A stretch of DNA of 64,000 nt from Xanthoparmelia taractica (taxonomy: Eukaryota; Ascomycota; Lecanoromycetes; Lecanorales; Parmeliaceae): positions 1 through 64,000 of the forward strand of contig MU853190.1 of NCBI GenBank assembly GCA_033085395.1. The letters are read 5' to 3'. Under the pieces are notes generated by a model that was given only the letters and a program-made list of their open reading frames with translations, made no database searches and had not been told where the DNA came from. Both the position numbers and the translations under genes were made by a program. The stretch's first letter is position 1. Each line of letters opens with the position of its first letter. Below are positions 47,981-59,423 of the stretch, one piece after another.

Positions 47981-48297
47981 GCATGAATATATACCATTTG
48001 ATATACACAGGCGTTTGGAAGAAAGCTGGGAAGCCAAGATCTGGGTTCATATGGAGTGCAAGGGCGCGGAGATTGATAGTCTGATCATTTTGCAAATACT
48101 GATGAGGAGCAACGCATATTCCTGAACCTCTTGAATGCCTCTGTACCAACGTGTTGCATGAGCAAGGCAAGTGAACCATCAATCCGCTCCACTAGAAATA
48201 GACTTGGCTGATCCCGAAGTTCAGCCGATGGCCACGAACTTTTTGGCCGAGGGCCGCTCTCCTAAGGAAACCCGTTGATACAAGAATTGAAGCTGCC
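47981..48297. other. intergenic region
   Basis: 317 bp in front of ERB1, tandem with the DUF3405 gene. Nothing beyond presumed terminator and promoter sequence. Confidence 0.5.
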
Positions 48298-50662
48298 ATG
48301 GCGCCTCAACCGAGTTCCAAAAAGCGCAAAGCTGTCACACATGACTCCCCGGAAGCGGATGAAGTGCTTCTGAGCGACGGCGAGGACGACTTTGAAACAG
48401 CGCTATTCAATGGCATCCAGTCGTTGAGCGAGGACGAGGAAGATGAGGACGCAAGCAGCGAGACTTCCGAGGGCGACAGCGATCCGGAAGGCGAAGGGGA
48501 CTCTGAAGACATCTTCAGTGACGAAGTACCTTCGGATGCAGAGGGTGACGTGGAAGATTTAAAGCAACATCAAGTAGCAGGTGGAACAGACGTGAAGGAG
48601 TATGCCCAGGGACCACCCGCAAAATACAAGATTACAGAAGATGCGAATGGCGATCCTCGTTACATCTATACTGAAATAGATCCCGTGTACGACACCGACG
48701 ATAGCGACGCTCCTGCAACTCAGAACACCATCGGCAATATTCCTCTGTCATTTTACGATTCCTACCCTCATATTGGATATGATATCAATGGCAAGAAGAT
48801 TGCCCGGCCGGCGAAAGGGGAGGCTCTAGATGCCTTATTGGACAGTATCGATCTGCCCAAGGGCTGGACTGGTCTTACAGACCCGGCAACTGGCAAGCCG
48901 CTGGAGCTAAGCCAGCAAGAGTGCGTATAGACATGATACCCTCTTCAAGTAGGCAATACTAATAGTGAATTTATGATCTAGGCTAGAGGTCTTGAAGAGG
49001 ATTCAAATGAACGAGGTTCCAGACGAGAACTATGACCCATACCCTGCCACCGTGGAATACTTCTCGGGTAAGATAGAGACGATGCCATTGAGCGCGGCGC
49101 CAGAGCCAAAGAGAAGATGGATACCTTCTAAGCACGAATCGAAACGAGTCATGAAAATCGTTCGAGCTATACGAGAGGGTAGGATCCTACCATACAAACC
49201 TCCAGCGCAAGAGGAAGAAGATGAACTTGAAGTCAAGCGGTACGACATCTGGGCGAGTGAAGTTGCTAGACCAGATCATCCCATGAATGTTCCTGCGCCG
49301 AAGTTACCTCCTCCCGGCTACGACGAAAGCTATCATCCACCACCGGAGTACCTTCCTGACCAAAATGAGAAGAAGGCTTGGGAGGAAGCAGATGAAGAAG
49401 AAAGAGATAAGGAATTTTTGCCTACAAACCACGACGCGTTGCGGAAAGTGCCAGGCTACGAGAAATTGATCAAGGAAAAATTCGAAAGATGCCTGGACCT
49501 CTATCTGGCACCCAGAATACGCAGGAGTAAGTTGAACATCGATCCCGAGTCTCTGCTTCCCCAATTACCAAGCCTGGAGGAGCTAAGGCCATTTCCCACC
49601 ACTTGCGCAACCTTATTCCGTGGCCACGATGGTCGCGTACGCAGCTTGGCTGTGGATCCTTCAGGAACTTGGTTGGCGAGCGGCGGTGATGACGCTACGG
49701 TCAAGGTATGGGAACTTTTGACTGGCCGTCAGATATGGTCGGTCAGGTTAGGTAAGGAAGAGGCGGTCAACGTCGTCCGATGGAGACCCGGCATTGAAGC
49801 AGCCGTCCTCTCTGCCGCAATCGGCGAAGATGTCTACTTGATAGTGCCACCTATTGGAGATCCTGAGATCGAGACTAGGGGCCGAGAGGTTCTTGATGCG
49901 GGTTGGGGATACGCTGCGAATGGCGCAACAAATACTGCACAAAAGCAGTCTGCCACCCAATGGACCCGCCCGGGAAGCCGCCTCGAGGATGAAGGTGTGC
50001 TGGTCAAGTTCAGTCTACAGAAAACGGTCAAAGTCATATCTTGGCACCGCCGAGGTGAATACCTCAGTACGGTTTGTCCACAGGCTCAAAGCAGCGCGGT
50101 CGCCATTCACACGGTATCGAAGCATCTCACGCAACTTCCATTCCGAAAACTGAAAGGGCTTGCTCAATCGGCGTCGTTTCACCCGTCACAACCTATTTTC
50201 TTTGTTGCTACGCAACGTTATATTCGCTCTTATGACCTTTCAAAGCAGGAGCTACTCAAGATCATCCAGCCAGGAGCGAGATGGATATCATCATTCGATG
50301 TGCATCCAGGCGGGGACAATTTGATAGTGGGTACCTATGATCGGAGACTCCTCTGGCATGACCTGGACCTCTCGGTCCGTCCATTCAAGACGTTACGTTA
50401 TCACAAGAAGGCCATCAGAGGCGTCAGATTTCACCAAGGCGGACTACCGCTTTTCGCAGATGCATCCGACGACGGAAGTTTGCAAATCTTCCACGGGAAG
50501 GTAGTCGGAGACATGATGGAGAATGCGAGCATTGTGCCGCTGAAGGTGCTCAGAGGTCACACTGTGAAGAAGGAATTAGGGGTTTTGGATCTGGACTGGC
50601 ACCCTACCCAGCCGTGGCTTGTGAGCGCGGGCGCAGATGGAACGTGTCGGCTGTGGACATGA
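48298..50662 (+). CDS. ERB1: ribosome biogenesis protein ERB1 (BOP1 homologue)
   Basis: Member of the nucleolar PeBoW complex (Nop7-Erb1-Ytm1) needed for 27S rRNA processing and 60S assembly. Two exons, 48298-48920 and 48982-50662, 767 residues. The 61-bp intron (GTGCGT..GATCTAG) joins LELSQQE to [14 protein letters not shown]. The N-terminus is basic, then acidic ([13 protein letters not shown]). The BOP1 N-terminal domain follows ([53 protein letters not shown]). From about residue 430 there is a WD40 propeller ([34 protein letters not shown], and the last blade ending [10 protein letters not shown]). Full length; family assignment firm. Confidence 0.95.
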
Positions 50663-51402
50663 AAAATTTGAGAGGCGGGTGAGATGTGAATCGTCTGTCC
50701 CGAATGGGTTCTATCCGCCATGACAATAGTAAAGGGAGATAACAATAGGAATGGAAAAATAGAAAACCGCTAGCGTCAATTATCCCGCACTAACTCGGCA
50801 GAAGCTGTCTAAGAACAGTCGTCAATAGAATCAATAAAAACCTGTCTGATGTGACAATGGTAAACAACAATAAAGTAAGCATTTTGCCTTGCAAACAGGC
50901 AAATGGAGTTTGGTTACTTGATGATTACGAGCTACTAGTGTATGATACTGATTGTGCGTAATGTATGAAAGCAAGTTCAGCCGAGCTGTGTCCCTGGGCA
51001 AGGGAGCTTGTCAATAAGGTAGTTATTGAGGACAATATCAAGCTCACCCGCACATCCTGCGGCCTCTTACTTTAGAATACATACGTTACCTACTTAGCAC
51101 TTTCCCGACTGGAATTTTTATATCTATGCAAATTCTATTGACAACTCCCCCAGCCTGTTTACCCGTCTTATTTACCTATTTATACAAGCCTTTCTGCCCT
51201 TTCCATTATACAGACTGCCAACCCTTCTCCCACCCATTCTTCCACCGATACATCCAGTCCCTTCCAGGTACACTCAGTATCGAAAGGTATAAATCGAAAG
51301 GTATATCACTCTCATTGCAAGATTCCTTGCGTCACTCCTACTCTCTCTTGCCACCTCCCCAGACCGTCCGACTTCCTCTTCTCTCACCTGCATCCTCTCC
51401 AC
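50663..51402. other. intergenic region with a pyrimidine-rich leader
   Basis: 740 bp. The last 250 bp before the next ATG are strongly C/T-rich, as in many fungal promoters and leaders. A long overlapping frame at 51126-51785 depends on this bias and is rejected. Confidence 0.5.
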
Positions 51403-51991
51403 ATGGCAGTACCACTTACCAGCACCAACACCACACCACCCACCCTTACCCCCGCCCAAACCCGAGCCCTTCTCCACACCCTTCTGTCCACAACCTCCAA
51501 CGCACACAGAGCCCCATCGGCACCTCCGAGGCCCGCAACAGTCAAACCCGTGCGCCAGCAGCCAATCCAGCAAAACATCACCGTCGACGCCTCGACGCGT
51601 ATCATGGGTCATTGCAACAATGTTGCCCTCGCTTCGCCCTCATCCACGGAGCAAACGTTCATGATCAAGGAGTCCTTCCGCGGTATACTTCAGCCAATGG
51701 GACAGGGGGAGGACAAGGCCACAGCCACGGCGAATGTAAATCTCAATGTCATCATCCAGGCGGGTGTCAACATCATAGGCAGTAAGAACGTTGTCGTCTT
51801 CAATGGCAAGAGGGATGTAAGGAAGGATGACTCCAAGGTTGACGCACCATTGGCTGAAAGGAAGCGAAGGGCTGACTCTGTAAGTTGTCGTCACGCTCAT
51901 GAATGCTCGTCCAAGCAGACACTAATGTAAAGGACAGGAGCCCGTAGAGTCTCAGATGACGCTGCCTAAGAAGGCCAAGGTCGAAGCATGA
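51403..51991 (+). CDS. small conserved-looking protein of unknown function with NLS-like end
   Basis: Two exons, 51403-51879 and 51938-51991, 176 residues. The 58-bp intron (GTAAGT, branch CACTAATG, acceptor GGACAG) adds EPVESQMTLPKKAKVEA, which gives the protein a PKKAKV nuclear-localisation-like ending. Residues 1-55 are Thr/Pro/Ala-rich and disordered. Residues 60-140 look folded, with beta-rich stretches (ATANVNLNVIIQAGVNIIGS, KNVVVFNGK). I do not recognise the family. The strong splice signals and coherent ending argue that it is a real gene. Confidence 0.68.
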
Positions 51992-52454
51992 TGTGGGAAA
52001 TGGAGCTATGTAATGAGACCTTTGAACATGCAATGAGCCGAACCGAGCAGCAATTAGTCAGGCAAGGTAAAACGGTACAGATCCTCAAGATTGCGACCTC
52101 GAAAGCATCAACGAGCGCTTTCCACTGTCCAACAATCTTCTTGAAGCAGTCAGTCCATACTAAGAGTCGATGTGGAAACAGGCGAATTTCGCGGCCTCAG
52201 ACTTTCAGCTTTTCTGATTGCGTACCCGTAGGCGCTTCGCGTTGACGTCTATCTTCAGGCTGGCTGTAACCCTCCTTACCTTGAGAACTATCGTACATCC
52301 ACATCGTGATTATTTCAATCTTTGATTCAATGTGGCCGGCTCCTGTTCCGTAAAACGCCATACATTTGTCTTTCATCTGCCAACCATAAAACGCCTTTTC
52401 TTTTGGAATCTTGGTTCTATTTAGACCCAAATTGTCACTTTACCACGGTCTTTG
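51992..52454. other. convergent intergenic region
   Basis: 463 bp between the small protein and the SFH1 stop. No supported ORF or repeat. Confidence 0.5.
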
Positions 52455-54379
52455 TCACCGCCCAGCTGGGATATCGGCATAATGCAGATTCTTCGCCCAG
52501 GGCGGGAGTCGTTTGTCTCGCTCGTATGCAAGGCCGCAGTTGCTGCATAACGACTGTGACCACATGAGCTATCAACCAACCATCGATGCGAAGATCAACT
52601 TACCCTGGGCCCGTTTGGTCCGTCTCTCACAGCCCAGACTGCAGAACCGTGCACCAAACAGTGCGAACACCTCCACGTCGTCCTCTCCCTGCAAGACTTA
52701 CGTTAGCACAAAAAGGGATTCTTGACTCAGAGCCTCGGGAGAACGTACCATTCGTTGAGGCTACCAGCTCCGCCGCCGCCATACCCCGCGTTGCCCACAT
52801 CTGGAGTCGCCCTTCCTGCTGGACTCAAGCTCCTGAATCGTCTCTTCTTTTTACTTCGCTCCCCTCTCCCCATCGCAGGCGTCTCATCGCCATCCCCTTG
52901 ATTACCATACCCGCTTGGCTGCGTCGGCATTCCCCCTGCCATGTTCGTAGTACTTGAGAATCGTGCAGTCTCTCTCCTCAGTCTCCGAAGCTGTCTCTCT
53001 CGATCGCCCTCCCGCTTTTCAATCTCCTCTTTCGATAGCCGTTCGAGCTTCGGCTCCCACTCATCTCCCAAGTGTTCATTGTCATAGCGCCATCCGGCCT
53101 CTGCGGAGCTGGCGGCCATGTTATCGATACCCCCACCATAACCGTTCATCGCGCCCACTAAGCCGCCGTTTTCGCAAGCCTCTTTCTTCAAGCGTAGTAC
53201 GGCCTCGTATATGGCATGAGCCATAGCAGGTACCCATTCGCCAGAAAGGCCGATATCGGCGCATGTTTGTTTTGCGAATCGCTCAGCGACCCCCACTGGG
53301 TGAAGCAATGACCATTCAAATTTGTCGGTGTACAGCTTGTTCTGTAGATTGATATTGAGTGTTACTATGCAGCGGTATGTATCATCAGGGTCATTTTCGT
53401 CGTTAGATGTAGAACCGGGATGTGAGGACGCGGTGGCTGTGATGTCGTTTGGAGGATGCTTGGCTGGTGAGGCTTGTCCAGTGATGCCGTCAGCGCCGTT
53501 TGTTCTAGGTGTGCTGGGACCTGCGGGAACCGGTGTGGATGATTGGTCCCGAGATGTCGCAGCTTGCATTGCTTTAAGCCCGTTACCATTGCTGGCACCG
53601 GTGTCTGTGGAGTGAAATAGAGGATGCAGTGCGACGCCTGCGTATTCTTCTAGCTGTTCTCGGATCTGCTTGCTGACTTGCAAAGCCAGCCCCGCTCCAT
53701 TTGGGAGGTCAAGGTCATGGATGAGGATGGTAGCGAACTGATCGGGTGTGATCAATGTCTCATGCAGATTCCATAGGAAGATATCTTTCAGTCGATACGC
53801 CGGTGTCGGCTCAGGCGTCCTGTAAGCGGGCAGGGCTGGATTGATGTTCAAAGTGTGATATTCTGGTGGAAGCGGAAGGGCAGGATGAGGTGTATATGGA
53901 GGTATGTCGAGGTCAATTCGGATAGGTATGAGGGTCAGAGGTAGTGCTGTCGGCGCATGGAGTTGTTTATCTGTCCTGCGGGAAGCGTGAGCTTGTCTGT
54001 ACCACATCATTGTACACCGCCTTGGTGCTCACTTCACAGATCTCAGCTTCCCCATCCAATCTCTCCATATTCCCTGAACCTCGACTGGCGCATGTATTTC
54101 TCTCCCAAGTTTCTCTGCAAGCCCTTCCTTATTAGCCTGACTAGGGTCATCTCTTCTGCTTCGTAAGCCTGTATGCCGTCTTGGACCTTCACTATCCTCA
54201 AAGATGTCATCATCATCATATTCATTCTCAGCGTAATTGATAGCTATGGTGCCACGCTTCGTAGTCCGGGACACGGGAGCATTTTGAGTGGTGGTTTGAG
54301 GGATGACGGGGGTGAGTAAGGAATTTCCATAAGTTCGAAGGCGGGGAGCATAGCTTGAAATAAATGCTTGCGGAGTCAT
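52455..54379 (-). CDS. SFH1: SNF5/SMARCB1-family RSC remodeller subunit Sfh1
   Basis: Core subunit of the RSC chromatin-remodelling complex. Four exons in transcript order: 54379-54033, 53975-52749, 52688-52604, 52553-52455; 585 residues. The ATG gives MTPQAFISSYAPRLRTYGN, the typical fungal start. The SNF5 domain has its two repeats (LIPIRIDLDI..DIFLWNLHETLITPDQFA and YRCIVTLNINLQNKLYTDKF..EWSLLHPVGVAERFA). The last two short exons encode a GATA-type zinc finger, C-X2-C-X20-C-X2-C (TTWRCSHC, GSAVWAVRDGPNGPR, SLCSNCGLAYERD), ending LHYADIPAGR. Introns are 57, 60 and 50 bp. Without these exons the reading would stop early at 52727. The finger is found in filamentous-fungus homologues and supports the splice model. 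Confidence 0.93.
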
Positions 54380-54855
54380 GGCTGTCGAAGCTCCTCGGCC
54401 TAGCTCATCGCTCGTAGATGACAATCGAGGAGAATTACTGAACTTTTGAAATCTTGTTCATCATTTGGACAGCTCACAACACCTTCCGAAGGATCGCTGA
54501 ATTTTGTTGAAGTGAGCATGTAGATACCGGTATAGCACAGAATTCGTGTAAATTCAGAGGGCAAGTTCAATGACTGCTGCGTGGTTAGAGAGCTTTGCTT
54601 TGGCGGAAAAACGGGCGTTTATCTGATCGCGTCCCAAAGCTATCACGGGAACTGCAAGAACAAAACGCTAGTCCAAATCGAGACGCCTACATTTCACTCT
54701 GGATCCACTCATCCATCAAGTTCACCGTCTACTAATTTTCATTGGATTATATTGGCTCAAAGCAATCCATGTTTGCTCTGCACTACATAGAATCCCCGCT
54801 ATGCTCACTGATGCTCGAATTTGTACAGTGCGAGTTCCGGTCCTCGTGAAGCACT
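54380..54855. other. intergenic region upstream of SFH1
   Basis: 476 bp in tandem orientation between SFH1's start and RPN13's stop. The SFH1 frame is open upstream to 54424 but only with a TTG. Nothing else seen. Confidence 0.5.
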
Positions 54856-56369
54856 TCAATCAGTATCCATTCTTCCCTCTTCAACGTCGTCCTTTCTTTC
54901 TACAGACGCTTTTACCCCTTTCAAGAAAGCTTCTACGGCTTCTCCACCTCCTAGAGGTATACCACTTCGCGTATTAAAGCCGCCATTCTCTACAGGAATC
55001 TTCAAAGCTTCGCTGATACTTGGCAAACCCCCATCCAGCAACGCCGCAGTCAGACTTCCTAAGCTTTGCGAAAATTGAGGTGAGCGAAGAACCCTTTCTA
55101 ATATTTCCCGCTTCTGTTCCAGATTCAACGTCTCTATGGCTGCTTTTGCAGTCTCTGAATTAGGTTCGACGGATGACATGTTATCGGCTCCTTGACTGAG
55201 TAACAATAGGACGGGTGGTATGTGGCTGAGAAGATTGTCGATAAACGCCGGATCTGCAGAATCAATGACAGGTATCGTCGTAGAGGATGGCAGTAAATCG
55301 GGTAAAGTAGTGAAAATTTTGCCTTTGGGTTGCGAATGATTGCTTAGCACCTGGTTCCCTTGCATGGACCGCAAAAAGTTCTGCACAGCAATCGCTGCAT
55401 CGTCCAAGGGCATGGCCGCGCTGACAACATCAAATTAGCCATGTTCGATTTAATATTACTCGATGCGAGCGAGGCTAAAAGGTCGTAGGCTTGATGAAGC
55501 TTCTGCTATGCATTCCTCTGGGTACATCGTTTGGCAAGTAAGAGCAGTATGGAGCTAATCATGCTTTTGTCCATAGATGTAGCCACGGACACTGTACGGA
55601 TCATCTAATCATATCTCATGAACCCAACGCGAGATGATGAAAGCGGCGGCACCTACGCTCGTCCTCCATCTGCACCACCCTCTCTTGACTCTTCCCCCTC
55701 ATTCCCAGTATCGCCCATAAACGGATCCCCGCTCCCAATGTTGCCTTGTATGTCACCGTGGCTCGTTGAACCTACGTCTTCCATAGCCTCATCATCCCCA
55801 TCTCCTCCATGACCACTTGAGACATTTGCATATTCTTCCTGCACGTTGACCTCGTCTCCTTGCAGGATCCGATCCACCATCTGTCCAATTTTCTGGTCGC
55901 GCGGACTGAACCAAGCACGGTCTCCTTGGACATGTTGGCTCTTGGACTGTAGCCAGAACAGATGCCGGGTACTGCTTGATTGGAACTTGAGGACGAATAC
56001 TCTGCCGGTGGTGGGAGACTTCGGATTTGAAGCTGACCGAGACTCTTTTTCATAATATGGTACGAAGTTACCATCGCCAGGAACCATGACAAGGTCGAGT
56101 TCAGGTTGGCTCATTGGCGCGGAGCGAGGCCGCCAGCAAAAGTGGATAAGCTCATCTTCTTCGTAGAGATAGAGGTAGCCCGGGGTGGGCTTAGGGATGA
56201 TATTGGGAGTAGATGAGCTTGTCTGCAATCCTTCATCAGAAAGCCATTGAAAAGTACTTATGATCTTGTTGGTGCGTAATCAAGGAGAGAAAGGAGAAAT
56301 GATATTTTTACGACTCACATCGAAATCACAAATTCCAGCCTTGAACGTGATTAAGGGCGATATGGACAT
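54856..56369 (-). CDS. RPN13: proteasome ubiquitin receptor Rpn13
   Basis: Receptor of the 26S proteasome lid-base region that binds ubiquitin and the deubiquitinase UCH37. Three exons: 56369-56319, 56222-55657, 55420-54856; 393 residues. The first exon is only 17 codons (MSISPLITFKAGICDFD) and begins the Pru domain, which continues as PTPGYLYLYEEDELIHFCWR, RVFVLKFQSS and RHLFWLQS. An acidic Gly-rich linker follows. The C-terminal DEUBAD domain runs from about 245 (FIDNLLSHIPPVLLLLSQ) through REILERVLRSPQFSQSLGSL to GGEAVEAFLKGV. The introns (96 and 236 bp) are longer than average here, but the phases close and the joins give a continuous family match. Presence of the UCH37-binding half makes it a metazoan-like full-length form. 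Confidence 0.92.
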
Positions 56370-56634
56370 TATGCCTATCAAATTCCAAAATTCTCGACTA
56401 TAGGAGCTGAGAGCATGGAGGACAAGCAGATTGTTAAGATCCAGAATGAGTTTAGCATCGAGCTCCAAACATTGAGAGCCGGAAAAACCCCGGCTCAAGT
56501 ACGACTGGCGCCAAGCTCAGTAATGAATTAAGCGAGCTTCCACAACCAAAGAGGAACATCGAACACTCAACCATCGACATCCCCACCCATCGCGTCGCCT
56601 GCCAGCCTTCCCACTCTCTTTCGCCACAATCATC
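56370..56634. promoter_or_regulatory. compact bidirectional promoter, RPN13 and eL6
   Basis: 265 bp between the two ATGs. The eL6 side is pyrimidine-rich (about 56580-56620), as in many fungal ribosomal-protein leaders. No specific binding site assigned. Confidence 0.65.
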
Positions 56635-57501
56635 ATGTCGACCAAGCAAGAAGCCTCCAAGCCTGAACATAAGACGAAGAAGTTCGGCAAGAGCGAGCGC
56701 TCAATACCTCACCACACACAGAAGGCCAAGAAGTTCTACCCTGCGGAGGACGAGGCAAAGCCGAAGAAGGTATGTGAAGCAAGTTTAATCCAATGCAAAT
56801 GGCCATCTATAGACAAGATGGCTTTGTGGTACAGCTATCAATGGGACTTGCGAGATGCCCATAGTCCGGCCTCAATCATTCCATACCCCCAGAACATGAT
56901 CAGCTCTCGGGATTTCATTTGCTAAAACCCTACCCATCAGGTCCGCAAATCGATCCACCCCGCCCGCTCTCGCTCTACCCTCCAACCAGGCAGCGTTCTA
57001 ATTCTCCTTGCTGGCCGTTTCCGCGGCAAACGCGTCATCCTCCTTAAGCACTTGCCCCAAGGGGTTCTCTTGGTTACCGGTCCCTTCAAGGTCAACGGCG
57101 TCCCATTACGACGAGTCAACGCCAGATACGTCATCGCTACGAGTTCGAAGGTGGACCTGAAGGGGATTGATGAGAAGGTGGTGGAAAAAGTTGGGGAAGA
57201 GGGCTACTTCACCCGGGACAAGGCGGAGAATAAAAAGGGTGAAGATCAGTTCTTTGCGCAAGGAGAGAAACCTGAGGTAAATGAGAGCTGTGCCAGCCAA
57301 TTGACCGCTAAAGAGGACGGTCGGTCGCTGACTTGGATGCTGCTTTAGAAGAAGAAGGTCGCCTCCGCTCGCGCCAGCGACCAGAAGGCTGTCGACCACG
57401 CCCTACTAACGAACATCAAGAAGGAGCCACATCTGATAGAATACCTCGGAAGTTCATTCAGTCTACGAAAGGGAGACAGGCCCCACGCAATGAAGTTTTA
57501 G
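56635..57501 (+). CDS. RPL6: 60S ribosomal protein eL6
   Basis: Structural component of the large ribosomal subunit. Three exons: 56635-56769, 56941-57276, 57349-57501; 207 residues, a normal length. Exon 1 is the basic N-terminus ([19 protein letters not shown]). Exon 2 holds the fold ([53 protein letters not shown]). Exon 3 is the basic end ([34 protein letters not shown]). The introns (171 and 72 bp) have strong sites; the larger one near the start is common in fungal ribosomal protein genes. Reading through intron 2 is open but would give a nonconserved tail. Divergent from RPN13. Confidence 0.95.
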
Positions 57502-57873
57502 ACGGGGTTGAAGGGGGATGATGGGAGGAGGAAGGATGGTGGCATTTGGTGGTTACGGGTCCATTGAACAGCCTGATTCCATGTAGCGAATGGAGCTGTT
57601 GCGCCCAATGCGCATGAGCTTTTGTATCAAGCTAAACCAAAATACTAAATCGTTCAGTTCCGTCGGGTCCCTTGATATCTTCATTCTTGAGCCCCCAACC
57701 AGAAAGCCAGGAGCAGATTCAATTAAGAGAAGGTACGTTCCCCCCTGTTTGCTACATGTAGGTCGGAAAATCTGAAGGGGTATCTCCAATACAAAATGCC
57801 AGCCATGAAACACCAATATGGACCAACATCCAACGTGGCCAAAGCTTGTGTCAAAAGCATAACCATCCCAAAG
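57502..57873. other. convergent intergenic region
   Basis: 372 bp between the eL6 stop and the hydroxylase-family stop. No ORF supported. Confidence 0.5.
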
Positions 57874-59423
57874 CTATTCATTGTTATCTTCGCTGCGCTT
57901 CCTTGGTCGGCCGGCAGTCTTGCTCTTCTGGCTGCCCTTCCTCGCCACGCCTCTTGCCTTTGGCTTCGACCTCTCCTCCTCAGTCTTGCTTTCCTCGTCC
58001 TGCCCTCCCGCTTCCGCGTCTTCCCCACTGCTCTTTTTCTCCTTCCTTCGTGTCCTCGACGGCTTCTTCCCAGGACTTTGGTTGTTTTCCTCCGGGGAAA
58101 TCGCGGCGGCATCCTCCTCATGAGTATTAGCTCCCTTCTTTCCGTTCACATTTACGCCGCTGCCCTTCGTCTTTGGGTTTGGAGCTACGTCTTCCTCTTC
58201 CTCTTCCTCTTCCTCTTCGTTTTCCTCGTCTGCTTCTGCTTCTTCTGTCTCCGCCGCTCCTCCTTTCCCATTTTCTTCTTCACTTTCCCTATCGTCTTCC
58301 TTCTTCTTGGGCATGTTTTTCAGGACCTTCTTTCCTGCCCCCTTCACTTTCCGCTTGGTTTTCTTCGCCACCTGTTCCCCCTCCGCTTCGTCCATAACAT
58401 CATCCATCAAATCCTCGCCAATGCTAGTTCCCATTGCGAGATCCACAAGACCGAAACATCCATAATTACCATTTCCACCGCCCATGATATGCTTTTCCTG
58501 CCTCCTCGCTATGCCACCGAGAACGAACGCGCTTGGAAGCACATTGTATCCGCTGTAGGCGAATGTTTCCTCAAGGGATATAACAGCAAGAAAGAGGAGG
58601 TACGTAAGGAGGTGGAAGCGGAACAGTACGGCGGGCAAGTAGGTAGGTAGAAATACATGGATGAGGTAGGCAATGGGATGATCGTAGTGGGCAACTAGAG
58701 AGAATGGCGCGGGGACTGTGTGTTGCCAATTGGCGTGCGTTTTGGTGAGGGGCGATTGCTCAGAGTGAAGCCCGTATCGATGGAAGACGTAAGTCATCAC
58801 CTACTTCGTCAGCGCGCTTATCTCAGCACCTGTACACAAACGAGGGAGCGTACCTCGCGAAGGAGCAGGCCGAGGATCAAGTCTTTCGCGATACCCCATG
58901 GCATCGGCAGCCCAGTGCTCAGTTTCAAGACGCTCTGGAGATGCAATACTTGGGTAAAGAGAAGCTCAGTTCCAGTTTGTAACGTGATACCGGATATTAC
59001 ATTTCCCAAGCTGACAAGCGCAACCTTCCACCATCGACCTTTCTTGCCTCCATTCTCCGCACTCATTGGCAGCGCAGTATCTCCATGCTCCTTGATTCTC
59101 ACAGCTAGTGCCGGTGTAGCGCTGTCAAAAGCCAGGAAGGTCAGGGATGGAATGATGTAAAAGAGGAGGCGGATGCCCAAGGTCCCAAGGATCTCAACGT
59201 GAAGTGGGTTATTGGTCTTGATCAAGATGGCCCAGGTCATGGTGAAGAAGAGAAGATTGAGGGTGGTGCCATAGCTGGAGAAGGCGGGTATGACGAGAAA
59301 AGAAAGTGCGGGGACGGATAGCACTGCTTGCATGGGATTGCGAAGCAAATCCCACGGATATTGAATGGCCATCCATGCCTTGTCGAGCACCGATGGTTCA
59401 CGGACGAGCGGGAGCAAGTTCAT
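57874..59423 (-). CDS. sterol desaturase / fatty acid hydroxylase superfamily protein with charged tail
   Basis: Integral ER-type membrane protein. Two exons, 59423-58854 and 58800-57874, 498 residues. The 53-bp intron (GTACGC, branch GCGCTGACG, acceptor AAGTAG) joins ILGLLLRE to VMTYVFHRYGLH. Membrane segments occur near 35-55, 57-72, 82-105 and 235-265. Histidine motifs that would bind a di-iron centre are HRYGLH, THANWQH, HYDHP and EKHIMGG, which look complete enough for activity. Residues about 330-498 are a Glu- and Lys-rich low-complexity tail (an acidic run encoded by tandem GAGGAA-type codons, then basic KPSRTRRKEKKSS) that the enzyme fold does not need. The substrate cannot be read from sequence. 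Start MNLLPLVREP. Confidence 0.88.

Noticed and set aside
51126..51785. 219-codon plus-strand frame
   Set aside because: Driven by pyrimidine bias; overlaps, in another frame, the better supported gene at 51403-51991 that has clean splicing.
57796..58650. 284-codon plus-strand frame rich in Leu/Phe/Ser
   Set aside because: Antisense shadow of the charged tail of the hydroxylase-family gene; the GAG/GAA repeat reads as Leu/Phe/Ser on the other strand.
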